A DNA stretch of 64,000 nucleotides, from NCBI RefSeq assembly GCF_050916235.1, contig NZ_CP104854.1, positions 62,001-126,000 of the forward strand, in the 5' to 3' direction. The position numbers and the translations under genes are program-made. Source of the stretch: Maridesulfovibrio sp050916235. Its GTDB lineage: Bacteria; Desulfobacterota; Desulfovibrionia; Desulfovibrionales; Desulfovibrionaceae. How positions within the stretch are numbered: the stretch's first letter is position 1; every line of letters begins with the position of its first letter. Below are positions 43,317 through 52,715 of this stretch, in pieces. The notes under the pieces were generated by a model. It did no database searches and was not told where the DNA came from. It worked only from the letters and a program-made list of their open reading frames with translations.

Positions 43317-44591
43317 ATGACCGATCTCAACTACGCCGACATATCCATCGCTAAGACCCACAAGCTCGAGAAGCTGAACCAGATTCTAGGCCTTGCTGTT
43401 CAAGCTCCTTTCTACAAGAAACTATACGAAGGAATTGATCTTCCTCTCAAGAGTCTTGAAGACCTGAAAAGACTTCCGATAATTGACAAGCAGTCACTTT
43501 GCTCCGAAGGACAGACCTGCAGTCAGACCCTCTTCACCCGCACTACAGGAGGATTCTACACCTTCTCCACCGGTGGAACCTCAGGACGCATGACCTTTGC
43601 CCGTTACGGGCTGGATGAATTCAATGAGGTATGCGAAGGAACCGCCTACGGTCTGGAAGCAAGTGGGATCAGACCCGGAGACCTCGTTGCAAACTGCATC
43701 CGTGCCGGCGCCTTCTGGACCGGTTTCCTGATCACATTCAGAGCGCTGGAAAAAATACAATGTAACATCCTGCCCATTACTGACAACCAGCCGGTGGAAA
43801 AAACACTTGAATACCTCAAAATGATGAGGCCGAACACAATTTTCGGTATATCGCCAACTCTGGTTCAGATCGCTCAGGAAGCATATCGGCGCAGCATAGA
43901 CCTTGATATTGAAAAAGTCAGCTTCGCCTCTACCCCGCTTACTGCGGAACAGAAAGAATATCTTTCCTCCATATGGCCGCGTGCATCTTTCCATTCGGCA
44001 GGCTACGGGGCTGCAGAAGTAGGGCCCATCGGTTTCCAGTGCAAATTCTGCCAGGGCACTGAGCACCATATTCTTCAGCCTTACTCCATAGTAGAAAGCG
44101 ATGAGGCAGGAGGAATAATAGCCACTTCGCTCATACGCACGCTTCAGCCTGCGGTACGCATGCGGGTCGGGGATAACATTCAGTGGATCGACGAGCCGTG
44201 TCCGTGCGGTCGGACAGCCCCCAGATTCAAGTTGCTGCAACGCTCGGATGAAATCCTCGAATTCAGTCACGACTCTATATCTCTGGAACAAATCGGCTCG
44301 TGCCTCAAGGAATTCCGGCAACTCGCTCCTGTATTTCAGGTTCGTCTTGAACTTAACGGCAAGGAAACTGACATCATCCTCAGGGTCGAGGCCTCCGACT
44401 GTGAAGCAGTCGATGACTATGAACTTTCCAGCAAGGTCTACCGCTGCATGAGTAACAAGATCGAAGCAATAGGCTCAAATCGAGAAAAGAACAGCATCCG
44501 CGTATTCAAAATTCTTATAGTTCCACCCGGAGGAATTCCGCGAATTGAAACAACCGGCAAGATAAGGAGAGTAATAGACAAACGGTTCTAG
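43317..44591 (+). CDS. PaaK-like AMP-dependent CoA ligase
   Basis: A 424-residue adenylate-forming enzyme close to phenylacetate-CoA ligase. The AMP-binding loop is STGGTSGRMTF, with GYGAAEVGP, MRVGDN and the C-terminal PRIETTGKIRRVIDKRF. The cysteines CKFCQG and CPCGRTAPRF match the PaaK zinc-like knuckle. Substrate is unknown. ATG 43317 follows GGGAGG. It converges on the phosphatase-YkgJ gene with which it shares a CTAG at the stop. Confidence 0.85.
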   Translation: MTDLNYADISIAKTHKLEKLNQILGLAVQAPFYKKLYEGIDLPLKSLEDLKRLPIIDKQSLCSEGQTCSQTLFTRTTGGFYTFSTGGTSGRMTFARYGLDEFNEVCEGTAYGLEASGIRPGDLVANCIRAGAFWTGFLITFRALEKIQCNILPITDNQPVEKTLEYLKMMRPNTIFGISPTLVQIAQEAYRRSIDLDIEKVSFASTPLTAEQKEYLSSIWPRASFHSAGYGAAEVGPIGFQCKFCQGTEHHILQPYSIVESDEAGGIIATSLIRTLQPAVRMRVGDNIQWIDEPCPCGRTAPRFKLLQRSDEILEFSHDSISLEQIGSCLKEFRQLAPVFQVRLELNGKETDIILRVEASDCEAVDDYELSSKVYRCMSNKIEAIGSNREKNSIRVFKILIVPPGGIPRIETTGKIRRVIDKRF

Positions 44592-45664
44592 TTGCTTAGC
44601 CCGTGAACCATCATAAGCTTGAAAAGCTGCTCAATAAATTTGCCGGAAACAACATCCGGAAGAGGAAAAGCAGGCATGACTTCTTCATGCAGTACTCCGG
44701 TGTATGCAAACCAGATTTCAAACGAAACCCGATCAAGCTGCGGGATCAAAACATTGTGCCAGAGTTGTCCGTCATTGGAGATATCCAGCCCGTGAGCCCG
44801 GCACTGCAGGGGACGAAAATCAAACAGCATGCATTTTCCTTCGCTGAGCAGCGGACAACTCATCCCTGCACCGGACAGGCAGTAATCGCTGTTACCCGCG
44901 CTTTCCAACTCCCTTCGGAGTTTCCTTTCTGCGCGGGAGGTTTCAACAGCCTTCTCAATGACCTGTAATCTCTCTTCCTGAGTCAGTTCCAAATTCATAC
45001 AATGGCTCAGGTGCAGGGCCTCAACCAACGAAAGACGGACCGGAGTGCGGCAGCAGCGGTCATGATCAAGTCCGCAGAGAGTGCGGGAATTTGACTTTGC
45101 AGCGCGACTCTCCACTTCTTCCACCAGTTTTAAGTAGTCGTTGAAAAAAGGCGAAAGATCCACCAGACGCTTGAATTCAAGCGATGGAGCACGGGCAGAC
45201 AATTTACCGCTTTTGCGACCGTATTTACGTACCGTCCACCACTGGGCGAAATTCGCCGGTTTTGAACGTAGCGACCTCATCTTCTTTCCGGCCAGCTTGT
45301 GGCCCAACCCTCGCCTCAAAAGGTAGGCATTCAAGACAGTACCGGTACGCCCGATTCCATGACGGCAATGAATAAGGACCTTCTTACCGAGGTAAATGGC
45401 CTCATCCATCCATGCCAGCGCATTCTCCAGCTCAATCAGCCCGGGAGCCTCCTCATCAGCAAGCGGCAGATAATGAACTTCGAAACCGGCTCCTCGCTCA
45501 ATCTCATGCAGGTCACAGAACTCACCGCATAGATTGATTATGGCATCTATGCCCTGTTCCCGAATGGAATCAAGCTGGTCATAGCTCATGGGAGCGCAGC
45601 CGACAGCAAGTTGATCCGTAACCCAGGTAATAAGATATGCACGGGAATTATTGCAGGTCACCAT
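44588..45664 (-). CDS. Dual-specificity phosphatase fused to a YkgJ-type cysteine domain
   Basis: A 358-residue soluble protein. Residues about 10-140 are a cysteine phosphatase with the active site HCRHGIGRT (C100, R106) and a likely general acid at D70. Residues about 195-330 have the YkgJ pattern CGLDHDRCCRTPVRLSLVEAL and CPLLSEGKCMLFDFRPLQCR, a metal or Fe-S binding domain. I do not know a characterised protein with this pair. ATG 45664 lies within the end of the upstream PEP-synthase-like gene (17-nt overlap), so the two are translated together. Confidence 0.85.
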   Translation of the reverse strand: MVTCNNSRAYLITWVTDQLAVGCAPMSYDQLDSIREQGIDAIINLCGEFCDLHEIERGAGFEVHYLPLADEEAPGLIELENALAWMDEAIYLGKKVLIHCRHGIGRTGTVLNAYLLRRGLGHKLAGKKMRSLRSKPANFAQWWTVRKYGRKSGKLSARAPSLEFKRLVDLSPFFNDYLKLVEEVESRAAKSNSRTLCGLDHDRCCRTPVRLSLVEALHLSHCMNLELTQEERLQVIEKAVETSRAERKLRRELESAGNSDYCLSGAGMSCPLLSEGKCMLFDFRPLQCRAHGLDISNDGQLWHNVLIPQLDRVSFEIWFAYTGVLHEEVMPAFPLPDVVSGKFIEQLFKLMMVHGLSN

Positions 45665-48104
45665 CGAGACTCTCCGCTTCGTTCACAAAATTTATAACTT
45701 CGGCATCCACCTGATCGCCAGTTTCAAGCCGCATGTCCATAAGTCTGGTGACTGCCAGCAGATACCCAAGAACCCTCAACTGCCCTGCCGTTGCGTCCCG
45801 ATCCAATCTGGAACTGACTGCGTCCAGCATATCGCCGCGAAGGGTCGTATCAAACCCGTAATGCTCAAGCACTCTTTTAATGAATTCAACCCGCAGAATC
45901 CTGTTTTCCATTCCGGCTCCGCCTCCCTTGAAGCGGAAGCGGATGTAATTCTGCCCTGCCACGTCCCCGCACAGGGCATCCACTTCGGAAAGGTGGTATC
46001 CGAAGCGGATCAACAGGTGCAGGTAATCTTCAGCAAGAATCCCGTAACTGGCCAGCAGCTTTGAATCCTTTGTAAATATCCCTGCGGACATTCGGTCAAA
46101 ATCCTCCCAATCCACATGGGTCATGGATTCCGGCCAAGATACCCTGCTGTCGGAAAGTCCACGCCAGAGGTGAACCATCGGTAGACTGAGCATATCCTGC
46201 GGAAACAAGGTCTTGTTGCCTGCGGACTCCCGGGTAAGTCCGCCCTCAAGGTCCATAAGATAGATAACCAACGGAAGCCCGGTCTCCAACCTTCTGGCTG
46301 CCCTCATTCCCAAACCGCGCCGATCCACCAGCGAAAACATTTCGCGCACAGACATTTCATGGCAATAGCGGACAAAGTCATGGAGTGAACGGCACCCCTG
46401 CGGATTGAATAAATCCGCCTCAACATCAGTAAGATTCAACTTTACTGTATGCGGAGCAATATCCCTGTAAAGATCAAGGACCCGCTGGGAAACACCGGCA
46501 CTGCTGAAAGAGCGGGTCAAAACATCTTCCACACAGCCATCGTAGATCGCCCCCTCACGGCCATCCACGGTAACAAGCTGCCCCGGCCTGAAGCTGTCCA
46601 TTATATTTCCGACCAGCACGGGAATTCCCATTTCCCTTGCAACAGAGGCAAAATGGCTCGCCCTGCTTCCGTTAACGGCAAGCACTGCATTCATGTTTGC
46701 GGAAAAGGTCAGAAGTGCGGGCTTAAGAGTCGGGGTTACAACAACAGAGCCTTCAGGAATCCGGGCAATCTCCTCGCCAGTCCGGGCAAAATATATTTCT
46801 CCGCATCCGGCACCGTATGATGCACGTTCAAGTCCCTCAATTACCGGCATGGCCGGTATTGGACCGTGTTCTACCGTGGCAGAGGAATGTTCACGCTGCA
46901 AAGGTCTGGTCTGTAGAATATAAAAATTTCCGGTACCATCAACAGCCCATTCAACATCCTGCGGGCAGCCGAAATGATTTTCAAGACGCAGCACGCATGA
47001 CGCAAGCTTCTTAAGAACAGCTTCTTCCGGCAACATATCCGGATTGAATACACAATCACTGACCGGAACCGGATCATCACTGCGCAGAAGTGAAACCTTG
47101 GTCGGGACCACGCTACCGTCCACCAGAGTCCCCCCAAGCCCGCGCACCGCATAAATGCCGACAGAGTCCCTGTTCATACAGTCGGGGTCGACCGAGTAGG
47201 CCACACCGGCGCAGACGGCTTCGATCATGGGAATTACCAGTACCGCCATGGCCGTGTCATTGTCAGTTAGTCCGTTCGAAATTCGATACGAAACAGCACG
47301 GGGACAATATTTACCGGCCAGAACCCGCTTGTAACCGTCAAGCACATCCTCCGGTCTGATGTTCAGCTCACTGGCATACTGACCGGCAAAGGAAATCTCA
47401 CTATCCTCGGAAAGCGCACTGGAACGGACAGCCAGCAATCCCCCGTCCGGAAGTAACTGGGCGATACGTGCCTCAATTTCACAGGCCAGGTCCGGCGGAA
47501 CTTCCCCGTCCAGAATAAGTTCCTGCATTTCCAGCGTGAGTCCAGATAACCGGGCCCGGTCACCGGCTTCCATTCTGGCGAGTCGCGCCTCAAGCTCCTG
47601 GCGCAGTCCGTTGTAATCAATAAAATATTGGAATGAATTAGCCGTGATAACAAAGCCGGGAGGAACTGCGACGTCTCCAAGAGCAAGCACCCGGCCCAGA
47701 TTTGCCCCCTTGCCGCCGGCCAGATGCAGTTTTTCACCAGCCTCAATCAATGGAATTGTATAGGGAGGACCACTATCTGGTAACGGGAACTTCGCGCTGG
47801 CATGGACCTTGGCAACAAGATCATCAAAACAGTCATCAAGCTTCTGATAAACAAGCGGATTCATATCCTGCAGGCATACAACCATACCTTTTACGGCCTC
47901 AGCCAGCTCATTGACGGCTCCGTTTACAAAGAATCTATCCACCAGCCTGCGCCCATGAAAAATATCCTCAAGATCAGCTATCAGGTCCAGTGCACGTGCG
48001 TCATATTCAAGCAGCATCTTAAAAGCTTTGAACTTTCCTTGCAGACTTGAACCGGGAGTAAACACCCGGCCAAGAACAAATTTCAATACATCAAAACGCC
48101 CCAT
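45648..48104 (-). CDS. PEP-synthase-like protein lacking the PEP-binding barrel
   Basis: An 818-residue protein: N-terminal about 110 residues of unknown type, then a PPDK_N/ATP-grasp domain (GGKGANLG at 130-137, LAVRSSALSEDSEISFAGQY, PQDVEWAVDG, LQTRPLQ) to about 402, a swivelling His domain with H484 in NGSRASHFASVAREMGIPVLVG, and about 300 further residues I cannot place. In PEP synthase this would be followed by the PEP/pyruvate barrel, which is absent. It may phosphorylate a different substrate or protein on ATP hydrolysis; the downstream fused phosphatase could act on its product (inference). Start ATG 48104 with GGGG upstream; an in-frame start at 48155 is less likely. Confidence 0.8.
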   Translation of the reverse strand: MGRFDVLKFVLGRVFTPGSSLQGKFKAFKMLLEYDARALDLIADLEDIFHGRRLVDRFFVNGAVNELAEAVKGMVVCLQDMNPLVYQKLDDCFDDLVAKVHASAKFPLPDSGPPYTIPLIEAGEKLHLAGGKGANLGRVLALGDVAVPPGFVITANSFQYFIDYNGLRQELEARLARMEAGDRARLSGLTLEMQELILDGEVPPDLACEIEARIAQLLPDGGLLAVRSSALSEDSEISFAGQYASELNIRPEDVLDGYKRVLAGKYCPRAVSYRISNGLTDNDTAMAVLVIPMIEAVCAGVAYSVDPDCMNRDSVGIYAVRGLGGTLVDGSVVPTKVSLLRSDDPVPVSDCVFNPDMLPEEAVLKKLASCVLRLENHFGCPQDVEWAVDGTGNFYILQTRPLQREHSSATVEHGPIPAMPVIEGLERASYGAGCGEIYFARTGEEIARIPEGSVVVTPTLKPALLTFSANMNAVLAVNGSRASHFASVAREMGIPVLVGNIMDSFRPGQLVTVDGREGAIYDGCVEDVLTRSFSSAGVSQRVLDLYRDIAPHTVKLNLTDVEADLFNPQGCRSLHDFVRYCHEMSVREMFSLVDRRGLGMRAARRLETGLPLVIYLMDLEGGLTRESAGNKTLFPQDMLSLPMVHLWRGLSDSRVSWPESMTHVDWEDFDRMSAGIFTKDSKLLASYGILAEDYLHLLIRFGYHLSEVDALCGDVAGQNYIRFRFKGGGAGMENRILRVEFIKRVLEHYGFDTTLRGDMLDAVSSRLDRDATAGQLRVLGYLLAVTRLMDMRLETGDQVDAEVINFVNEAESLDGDLQ

Positions 48105-48278
48105 AATTCCCCGCTTTCGACTGTAGATGCCAGTACGTGTAATGCCGGAACACATAATTTGTTACCAGATGGTCCAGCTATCCGTTACGTAATATCTTTC
48201 AACATCTTGTACAAAGAGTTCCGTCCATGTATACATTAATTTGAATTAAAATTTTTTAGAACAGGAATACCTGACAAT

Positions 48279-50543
48279 ATGAAATTCATAAAGAAATGGT
48301 GGCTGGCAGCCTGCTTTATCTCCATGACGCTGATCTCGATGGCTATCATCATTATTCCGTCATCCATCACCAGCCGCGACTCCCTGAACACTCTTGCTCA
48401 GGATATAATGATCAACATATCCTCCTATACTCTGGATAAATCTGAAAGCTATCTGCTTCCTGCTGAAAAAGCCGCGGAGCTCACCCGCTTTCTTGCGGAC
48501 AGCAAGATAGTAAGCAGCGAAGCTCCACAAGCAATGATTAAATATTTCTACCAGCAGATGGCCATGTATCCCCAGTTTACGAGTGTATACTACGGCAATA
48601 TCGACGGAGAATTCTTCATGGCTTCCCGCTCAAATGCAAAGAGCACCGGAGGCTATTATACCAAAATAATCAAAATAAATGATGGAATTCGGACATGCGT
48701 ACTAAGCTGGTCCACTCCCGATCAGGAAATAATTGAATCCATCAACGCCCCGGAAGACAAGTATGATCCCCGGCAGAGACCGTGGTTTATCGACGCACTT
48801 ATGAATAACGATGTGGTCTGGACAGCACCTTACCTTTTTTATACCGGCAACAAGCCCGGCATAACAACGGCCAGCCCGGTTTACGACGATCAGGGAGTCC
48901 TTCAGGGAGTAGTCGGCGTCGACATCAGCATTGAGGAACTTTCAATCTTCTTAAGCAAACTTACCATAGGTGAACACGGCAAGGCCTTCATAGTCAACAG
49001 CAGCGGAGATGTTGTGGCATTTCCGGACCTCAGTGAACTGAAGCAGATAGGACAGGACGGACAAAAGATACGACTCAGCAAGATTACGGAACTGAAGGAC
49101 ACAGTCAGCCGCCATGCATTTGAATCACTGAACCTCCCTCCGGACAAACTGCCGGAAAAACCCGTATTCACCAGCTTTATTCATGACGACATGCGCTACA
49201 GTGCCATGTTCACCCCTTTCACGGATTCACAGTGGCCATGGCTTATCGGCATATACATTCCTGAAAACGATTATCTGGGCGGGATAAAGCAGACGCGCAG
49301 GATCAATATTTTCATCGCCCTTTGCGTGATGATTCTTGCGGGTTTCACCGGCTGGTACGTGGCCCGCAAACTTGAAATGAGCAAAGAAGACGCGGTAAAG
49401 GCCAATAAGGCAAAAAGCCGCTTCCTTGCAGTGATGAGCCATGAGATACGCACTCCGATGAACGTGATTCTAGGGGCGACCGATCTGCTCAGAAATTCCA
49501 ACCCCAGCGATAACCAGACTTCTTACATCAAGCTCCTGAGCAATGCAGGCGCTGGTCTTCTGGACCTGCTCAACGACATTCTGGACATGTCAAAGGTGGA
49601 AGCCGGTCTGCTTGAACTGGAATCCATCAACTTCAATCCCCGCTCACTTCTCCAGCAGACAGTGAACGTCTTCTCCATTGCAGCTAAAAGCAAAGAAATT
49701 GAGCTCAAACTTGAACTCGATTCAAGTTTTCCCACGAAGATAATCGGCGATCCGGTCCGTCTGAAACAGGTGCTGATCAACCTCATAGGAAATGCCGTAA
49801 AGTTCACTTCAAGCGGCGGGGTATATGTTGAGGCCAGAGCAGTCAAATCGATCAAAAGCAACAGATGCAAACTCATATTTACGGTCAAGGATACAGGCCC
49901 GGGAATACCGCAAAGCCAGCACAAAGCAATTTTCGAAAGCTTTACTCAGGCGGACAAGTCCGTAACCCGCGAACATGCCGGAACAGGTCTTGGACTCTCC
50001 ATAAGCAAAAACATAAGCCACCTGATGGACGGCGATATTGAAGTGATCAGCAGTCCCGGTTCAGGCAGCACGTTTATATTTACCGCTTCATTTGAAATGG
50101 GCAGCAGCAAATCATCTTCTGATAAGCCAGAAGACGAAGCTGCAGCCAACGACGTAAAGCCGTGCAAGGTCCTTCTGGTTGAAGATAACAAAAGCAATCA
50201 GATTCTATTCACCCATTATCTTCAGGATTCTCCACACCAGATCTTTACTGCTGAAAACGGAGAGGAAGGGATCAAGACCTTCATAAAGGAAAAACCTGAT
50301 ATCGTTTTTATGGATATAGAAATGCCGGTGATGGACGGTTATGAGGCCACCAGGAAGATCAGGGACTGGGAAAAGAAAATGCAGTCAGCTTCAGTTCCCA
50401 TCATAGCATTGTCAGCACATGCTATTAAAGGAACTGAAGACAATGTAAAACAGGCCGGGTGCTCCGGCTATATAACCAAACCCGTCACCAGACTCCAACT
50501 TCTGGATAGGATTGGACAAAAGGATAATAAGAACTATTCTTGA
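48279..50543 (+). CDS. Hybrid sensor histidine kinase with Cache sensor
   Basis: A 754-residue inner-membrane kinase. Membrane segment at about 8-27, periplasmic dCache domain (about 30-340; DPRQRPWFIDAL, GVVGVDISIEEL), second membrane segment (about 347-366), HisKA with H388 in VMSHEIRTPMN, HATPase with NLIGNAVKFT, DTGPGIP and GTGLGLSISK, and a C-terminal receiver with phospho-acceptor D679 (MDIEMPVMDG). Ligand and output are unknown; no response regulator gene is adjacent. Rather weak ribosome site (AGGA 13 nt upstream). Confidence 0.93.
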   Translation: MKFIKKWWLAACFISMTLISMAIIIIPSSITSRDSLNTLAQDIMINISSYTLDKSESYLLPAEKAAELTRFLADSKIVSSEAPQAMIKYFYQQMAMYPQFTSVYYGNIDGEFFMASRSNAKSTGGYYTKIIKINDGIRTCVLSWSTPDQEIIESINAPEDKYDPRQRPWFIDALMNNDVVWTAPYLFYTGNKPGITTASPVYDDQGVLQGVVGVDISIEELSIFLSKLTIGEHGKAFIVNSSGDVVAFPDLSELKQIGQDGQKIRLSKITELKDTVSRHAFESLNLPPDKLPEKPVFTSFIHDDMRYSAMFTPFTDSQWPWLIGIYIPENDYLGGIKQTRRINIFIALCVMILAGFTGWYVARKLEMSKEDAVKANKAKSRFLAVMSHEIRTPMNVILGATDLLRNSNPSDNQTSYIKLLSNAGAGLLDLLNDILDMSKVEAGLLELESINFNPRSLLQQTVNVFSIAAKSKEIELKLELDSSFPTKIIGDPVRLKQVLINLIGNAVKFTSSGGVYVEARAVKSIKSNRCKLIFTVKDTGPGIPQSQHKAIFESFTQADKSVTREHAGTGLGLSISKNISHLMDGDIEVISSPGSGSTFIFTASFEMGSSKSSSDKPEDEAAANDVKPCKVLLVEDNKSNQILFTHYLQDSPHQIFTAENGEEGIKTFIKEKPDIVFMDIEMPVMDGYEATRKIRDWEKKMQSASVPIIALSAHAIKGTEDNVKQAGCSGYITKPVTRLQLLDRIGQKDNKNYS

Positions 50544-50665
50544 CAAGATAATTTTAAATGATAAAAAAGTTTTAAGAACCTCAGCAACAGGCTAATATGA
50601 TAACCATATATCTATTTCCTTAAAAAGTTCACTCATAACTAATAACCGCATTAAGGAGATCAACA

Positions 50666-51079
50666 ATGAATTCAAGAAGAAAGTTCATGACAATGTCAGT
50701 CGCAGCAGCCGCAGCCGTAACCCTGTTGCCCGTTACTGAAGCGGCAGCAAAAGGGCAGAAATATCCGTCCAACATTATCTACACAGACAAAGACCCGGGC
50801 GTGTGGGCAAAAAAAGCTGGAAGCCATCTTCCGCAGGTTGAGCTTCAGAATGGAAAGGTAGTCATACAGACTCTGCATCCGATGACTCAGGAGCATTACA
50901 TTGTTCGTCATACTCTCGTTGATCAGGATGGTAATGTAATCGGCGCAAAGACTTTTTCAAATACAGATGAAAAAGCCATCTCCAGATTCGACCTTCCTGC
51001 CGGCAGCAAAGGTAAAACTTTTTATGCGACCAGTTTCTGTAACAAACACGACTTCTGGGTAAACAAGGTTCAATTGTAA
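50666..51079 (+). CDS. Tat-exported superoxide reductase-like protein
   Basis: A 137-residue protein of the neelaredoxin/desulfoferrodoxin-C family (SORL). A twin-arginine signal is evident: SRRKFMTMSVAAAAAVTLL, so it should be exported folded. The iron site is complete: H54, H71 and H77 (LHPMTQEHY), C125 and H128 (FCNKHD). The usual Glu-Lys before the first His (EKHVP) is replaced by G52-S53 (GSHLP), so the sixth ligand and the lysine that guides superoxide are missing. Role in oxygen defence is likely but activity is open. AAGGAG precedes ATG 50666. It follows a sensor kinase gene. Confidence 0.85.
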   Translation: MNSRRKFMTMSVAAAAAVTLLPVTEAAAKGQKYPSNIIYTDKDPGVWAKKAGSHLPQVELQNGKVVIQTLHPMTQEHYIVRHTLVDQDGNVIGAKTFSNTDEKAISRFDLPAGSKGKTFYATSFCNKHDFWVNKVQL

Positions 51080-51084
51080 CTGAA

Positions 51085-51114
51085 ACATCCGCCCGTCTAT
51101 AGATGGGCGGATGT
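51085..51114. promoter_or_regulatory. 30-nt palindrome behind the superoxide reductase gene
   Basis: ACATCCGCCC...GGGCGGATGT with one mismatch (G-T) in the middle TCTATAGA. There is no T run on either side, so a regulatory or weak terminator role is open. Confidence 0.6.
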
Positions 51115-51154
51115 AAAAATATGCTTCAACCATACATTCGGAGTTCATTTCAAC

Positions 51155-52534
51155 ATGTATTTCAAGCAACTTACTACTGAAGGTCTGGGCTGCTATTCAT
51201 ATGTCATAGGCTGCCTGGCTGCAGGTGAAATGGTTATCGTCGACCCCCGTAGGGATGTTCAGGAATATTTTGATATATCCCGTGAAGAGGGAATGAAAAT
51301 CACCAAAGTCATCAACACTCACGTTCATGCCGACCATGTTGGAGGAGAACAGGAACTGCGCTCCATTGTCGGAGCTGAACTCATGATCCACGAGAATGCT
51401 GATGTGGGTTACGTGCATACCCCTATTGCCGAAGGAGATTCCCTGACCGTAGGCAATGCCAAACTGGACTTTCTATACACACCTGGACACACTCCCAATG
51501 CCATTTCCATTCTGGTAACCGACATTGCCCGAGGAAATGAGCCGTGGATGATCTTAACCGGAGACCTGCTTTTTGTCGGCGACATCGGACGCCCGGATCT
51601 CCCCGGGAATGAGATTCTGGATGAACAAGTAGCGAACCTCTATGACAGCCTGTACAATAAGCTTGGCAATCTTCCTGATTATCTGGAAGTATTCCCTGCA
51701 CATGGACAGGGATCCCTCTGCGGCAAGGGCATGAGTGCCAAACCCAGCAGCACGCTTGGTTATGAGAGGCGGTACAACCCGATGCTTGGATTCAAGGACT
51801 TTGATTCTTTCAAAAAGAAGGTAATGGAATCCTTCCCCAGCAGGCCGAAATCTTTCACCCATATCATCAATACAAATTTTCAGGGAGCACCGCTTCTTGA
51901 ACGCTGTCCCCTCGACAGGGCCATGAACCCTGAAAAATTCCGCCAGATGATCGACAACGGCTGTACGGTCATTGATGTCCGCGACGCTGCAGGGTTCGGA
52001 GGATTTCATATCCCCGGCAGCATTAACATAGGACTGGAAAAGCAACTGGCCAACTGGGTCGGAATGGCTGTGGAACCGGATTCGGACCTGCTGCTGGTGG
52101 TCAATTCCAGACAGGATTACGACCGTATGTGCACCGAGCTGCACCGCATCGGCTATGACAGAATTTTCGGCTACCTGCACGGCGGAATCAGTGCATGGCT
52201 GCTGGCCGGGTATCCGGTAGAAAGCCTTGCCCAGAAATCGGCGGAAGACCTTCGCAGGGCTTTTGAAGAAAAGAAAGACTTCGTTCTCCTTGACGTGCGA
52301 ACACCTGCTGAGTGGCAGAACGGACACATTCAGGGTGCAATACATAAACCCTTTGCACAGGTACTTGATGAAGGCATTGATGTGGACAAGGAAACCCCGA
52401 TAATTGTGATGTGCGGTTCAGGCTATCGTTCCAACATTGCCGGAAGCTCACTGCAAAGTAACGGTTACAGAAATGTGTGTTCACTGGCAGGCGGAGCAAT
52501 CGCCTGGGCACGGTCTGGTTTTAAACTGTCCTAA
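51155..52534 (+). CDS. Metallo-beta-lactamase fold with two rhodanese domains
   Basis: A 459-residue protein. The N-terminal MBL domain (about 1-215) has THVHADHVGGEQE, TPGHTPNAISI, TGDLLFVGDIGR and VFPAHGQGS, similar to persulfide dioxygenase/glyoxalase-II-like enzymes. Rhodanese 1 (about 265-355) lacks a cysteine (LLVVNSRQD), rhodanese 2 (about 365-455) has one (VMCGSGYRSN). A role in sulfur/persulfide handling is expected; whether it oxidises persulfide is unknown in an anaerobe. It comes 75 nt after the superoxide reductase-like gene. Confidence 0.85.
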   Translation: MYFKQLTTEGLGCYSYVIGCLAAGEMVIVDPRRDVQEYFDISREEGMKITKVINTHVHADHVGGEQELRSIVGAELMIHENADVGYVHTPIAEGDSLTVGNAKLDFLYTPGHTPNAISILVTDIARGNEPWMILTGDLLFVGDIGRPDLPGNEILDEQVANLYDSLYNKLGNLPDYLEVFPAHGQGSLCGKGMSAKPSSTLGYERRYNPMLGFKDFDSFKKKVMESFPSRPKSFTHIINTNFQGAPLLERCPLDRAMNPEKFRQMIDNGCTVIDVRDAAGFGGFHIPGSINIGLEKQLANWVGMAVEPDSDLLLVVNSRQDYDRMCTELHRIGYDRIFGYLHGGISAWLLAGYPVESLAQKSAEDLRRAFEEKKDFVLLDVRTPAEWQNGHIQGAIHKPFAQVLDEGIDVDKETPIIVMCGSGYRSNIAGSSLQSNGYRNVCSLAGGAIAWARSGFKLS

Positions 52535-52646
52535 GGCAGGTAATGCTCAAGTCAGTTCTGAGTAACCTGAAAAACTTGGAAAACGGTACCTGGAATTATC
52601 CCAAAAGCAGTAGACCAACACAACAACTTCCATGACTACAAGCTAA

Positions 52647-52684
52647 AAACAGGCCGCATATCCGTATGGATATGCGGCCTGTTT
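52647..52684. terminator. Bidirectional terminator
   Basis: AAACAGGCCGCATATCC pairs over 17 bp with GGATATGCGGCCTGTTT, loop GTAT. Sits between the converging MBL-rhodanese gene and the HDOD genes. Confidence 0.9.
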
Positions 52685-52715
52685 AACGAATAATCAGTAT
52701 TAGCAGCGGCAGACA

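Noticed and set aside
51554..52345. Minus-strand open frame of 263 codons
   Set aside because: Opposite to the MBL-rhodanese gene, which has all catalytic motifs.
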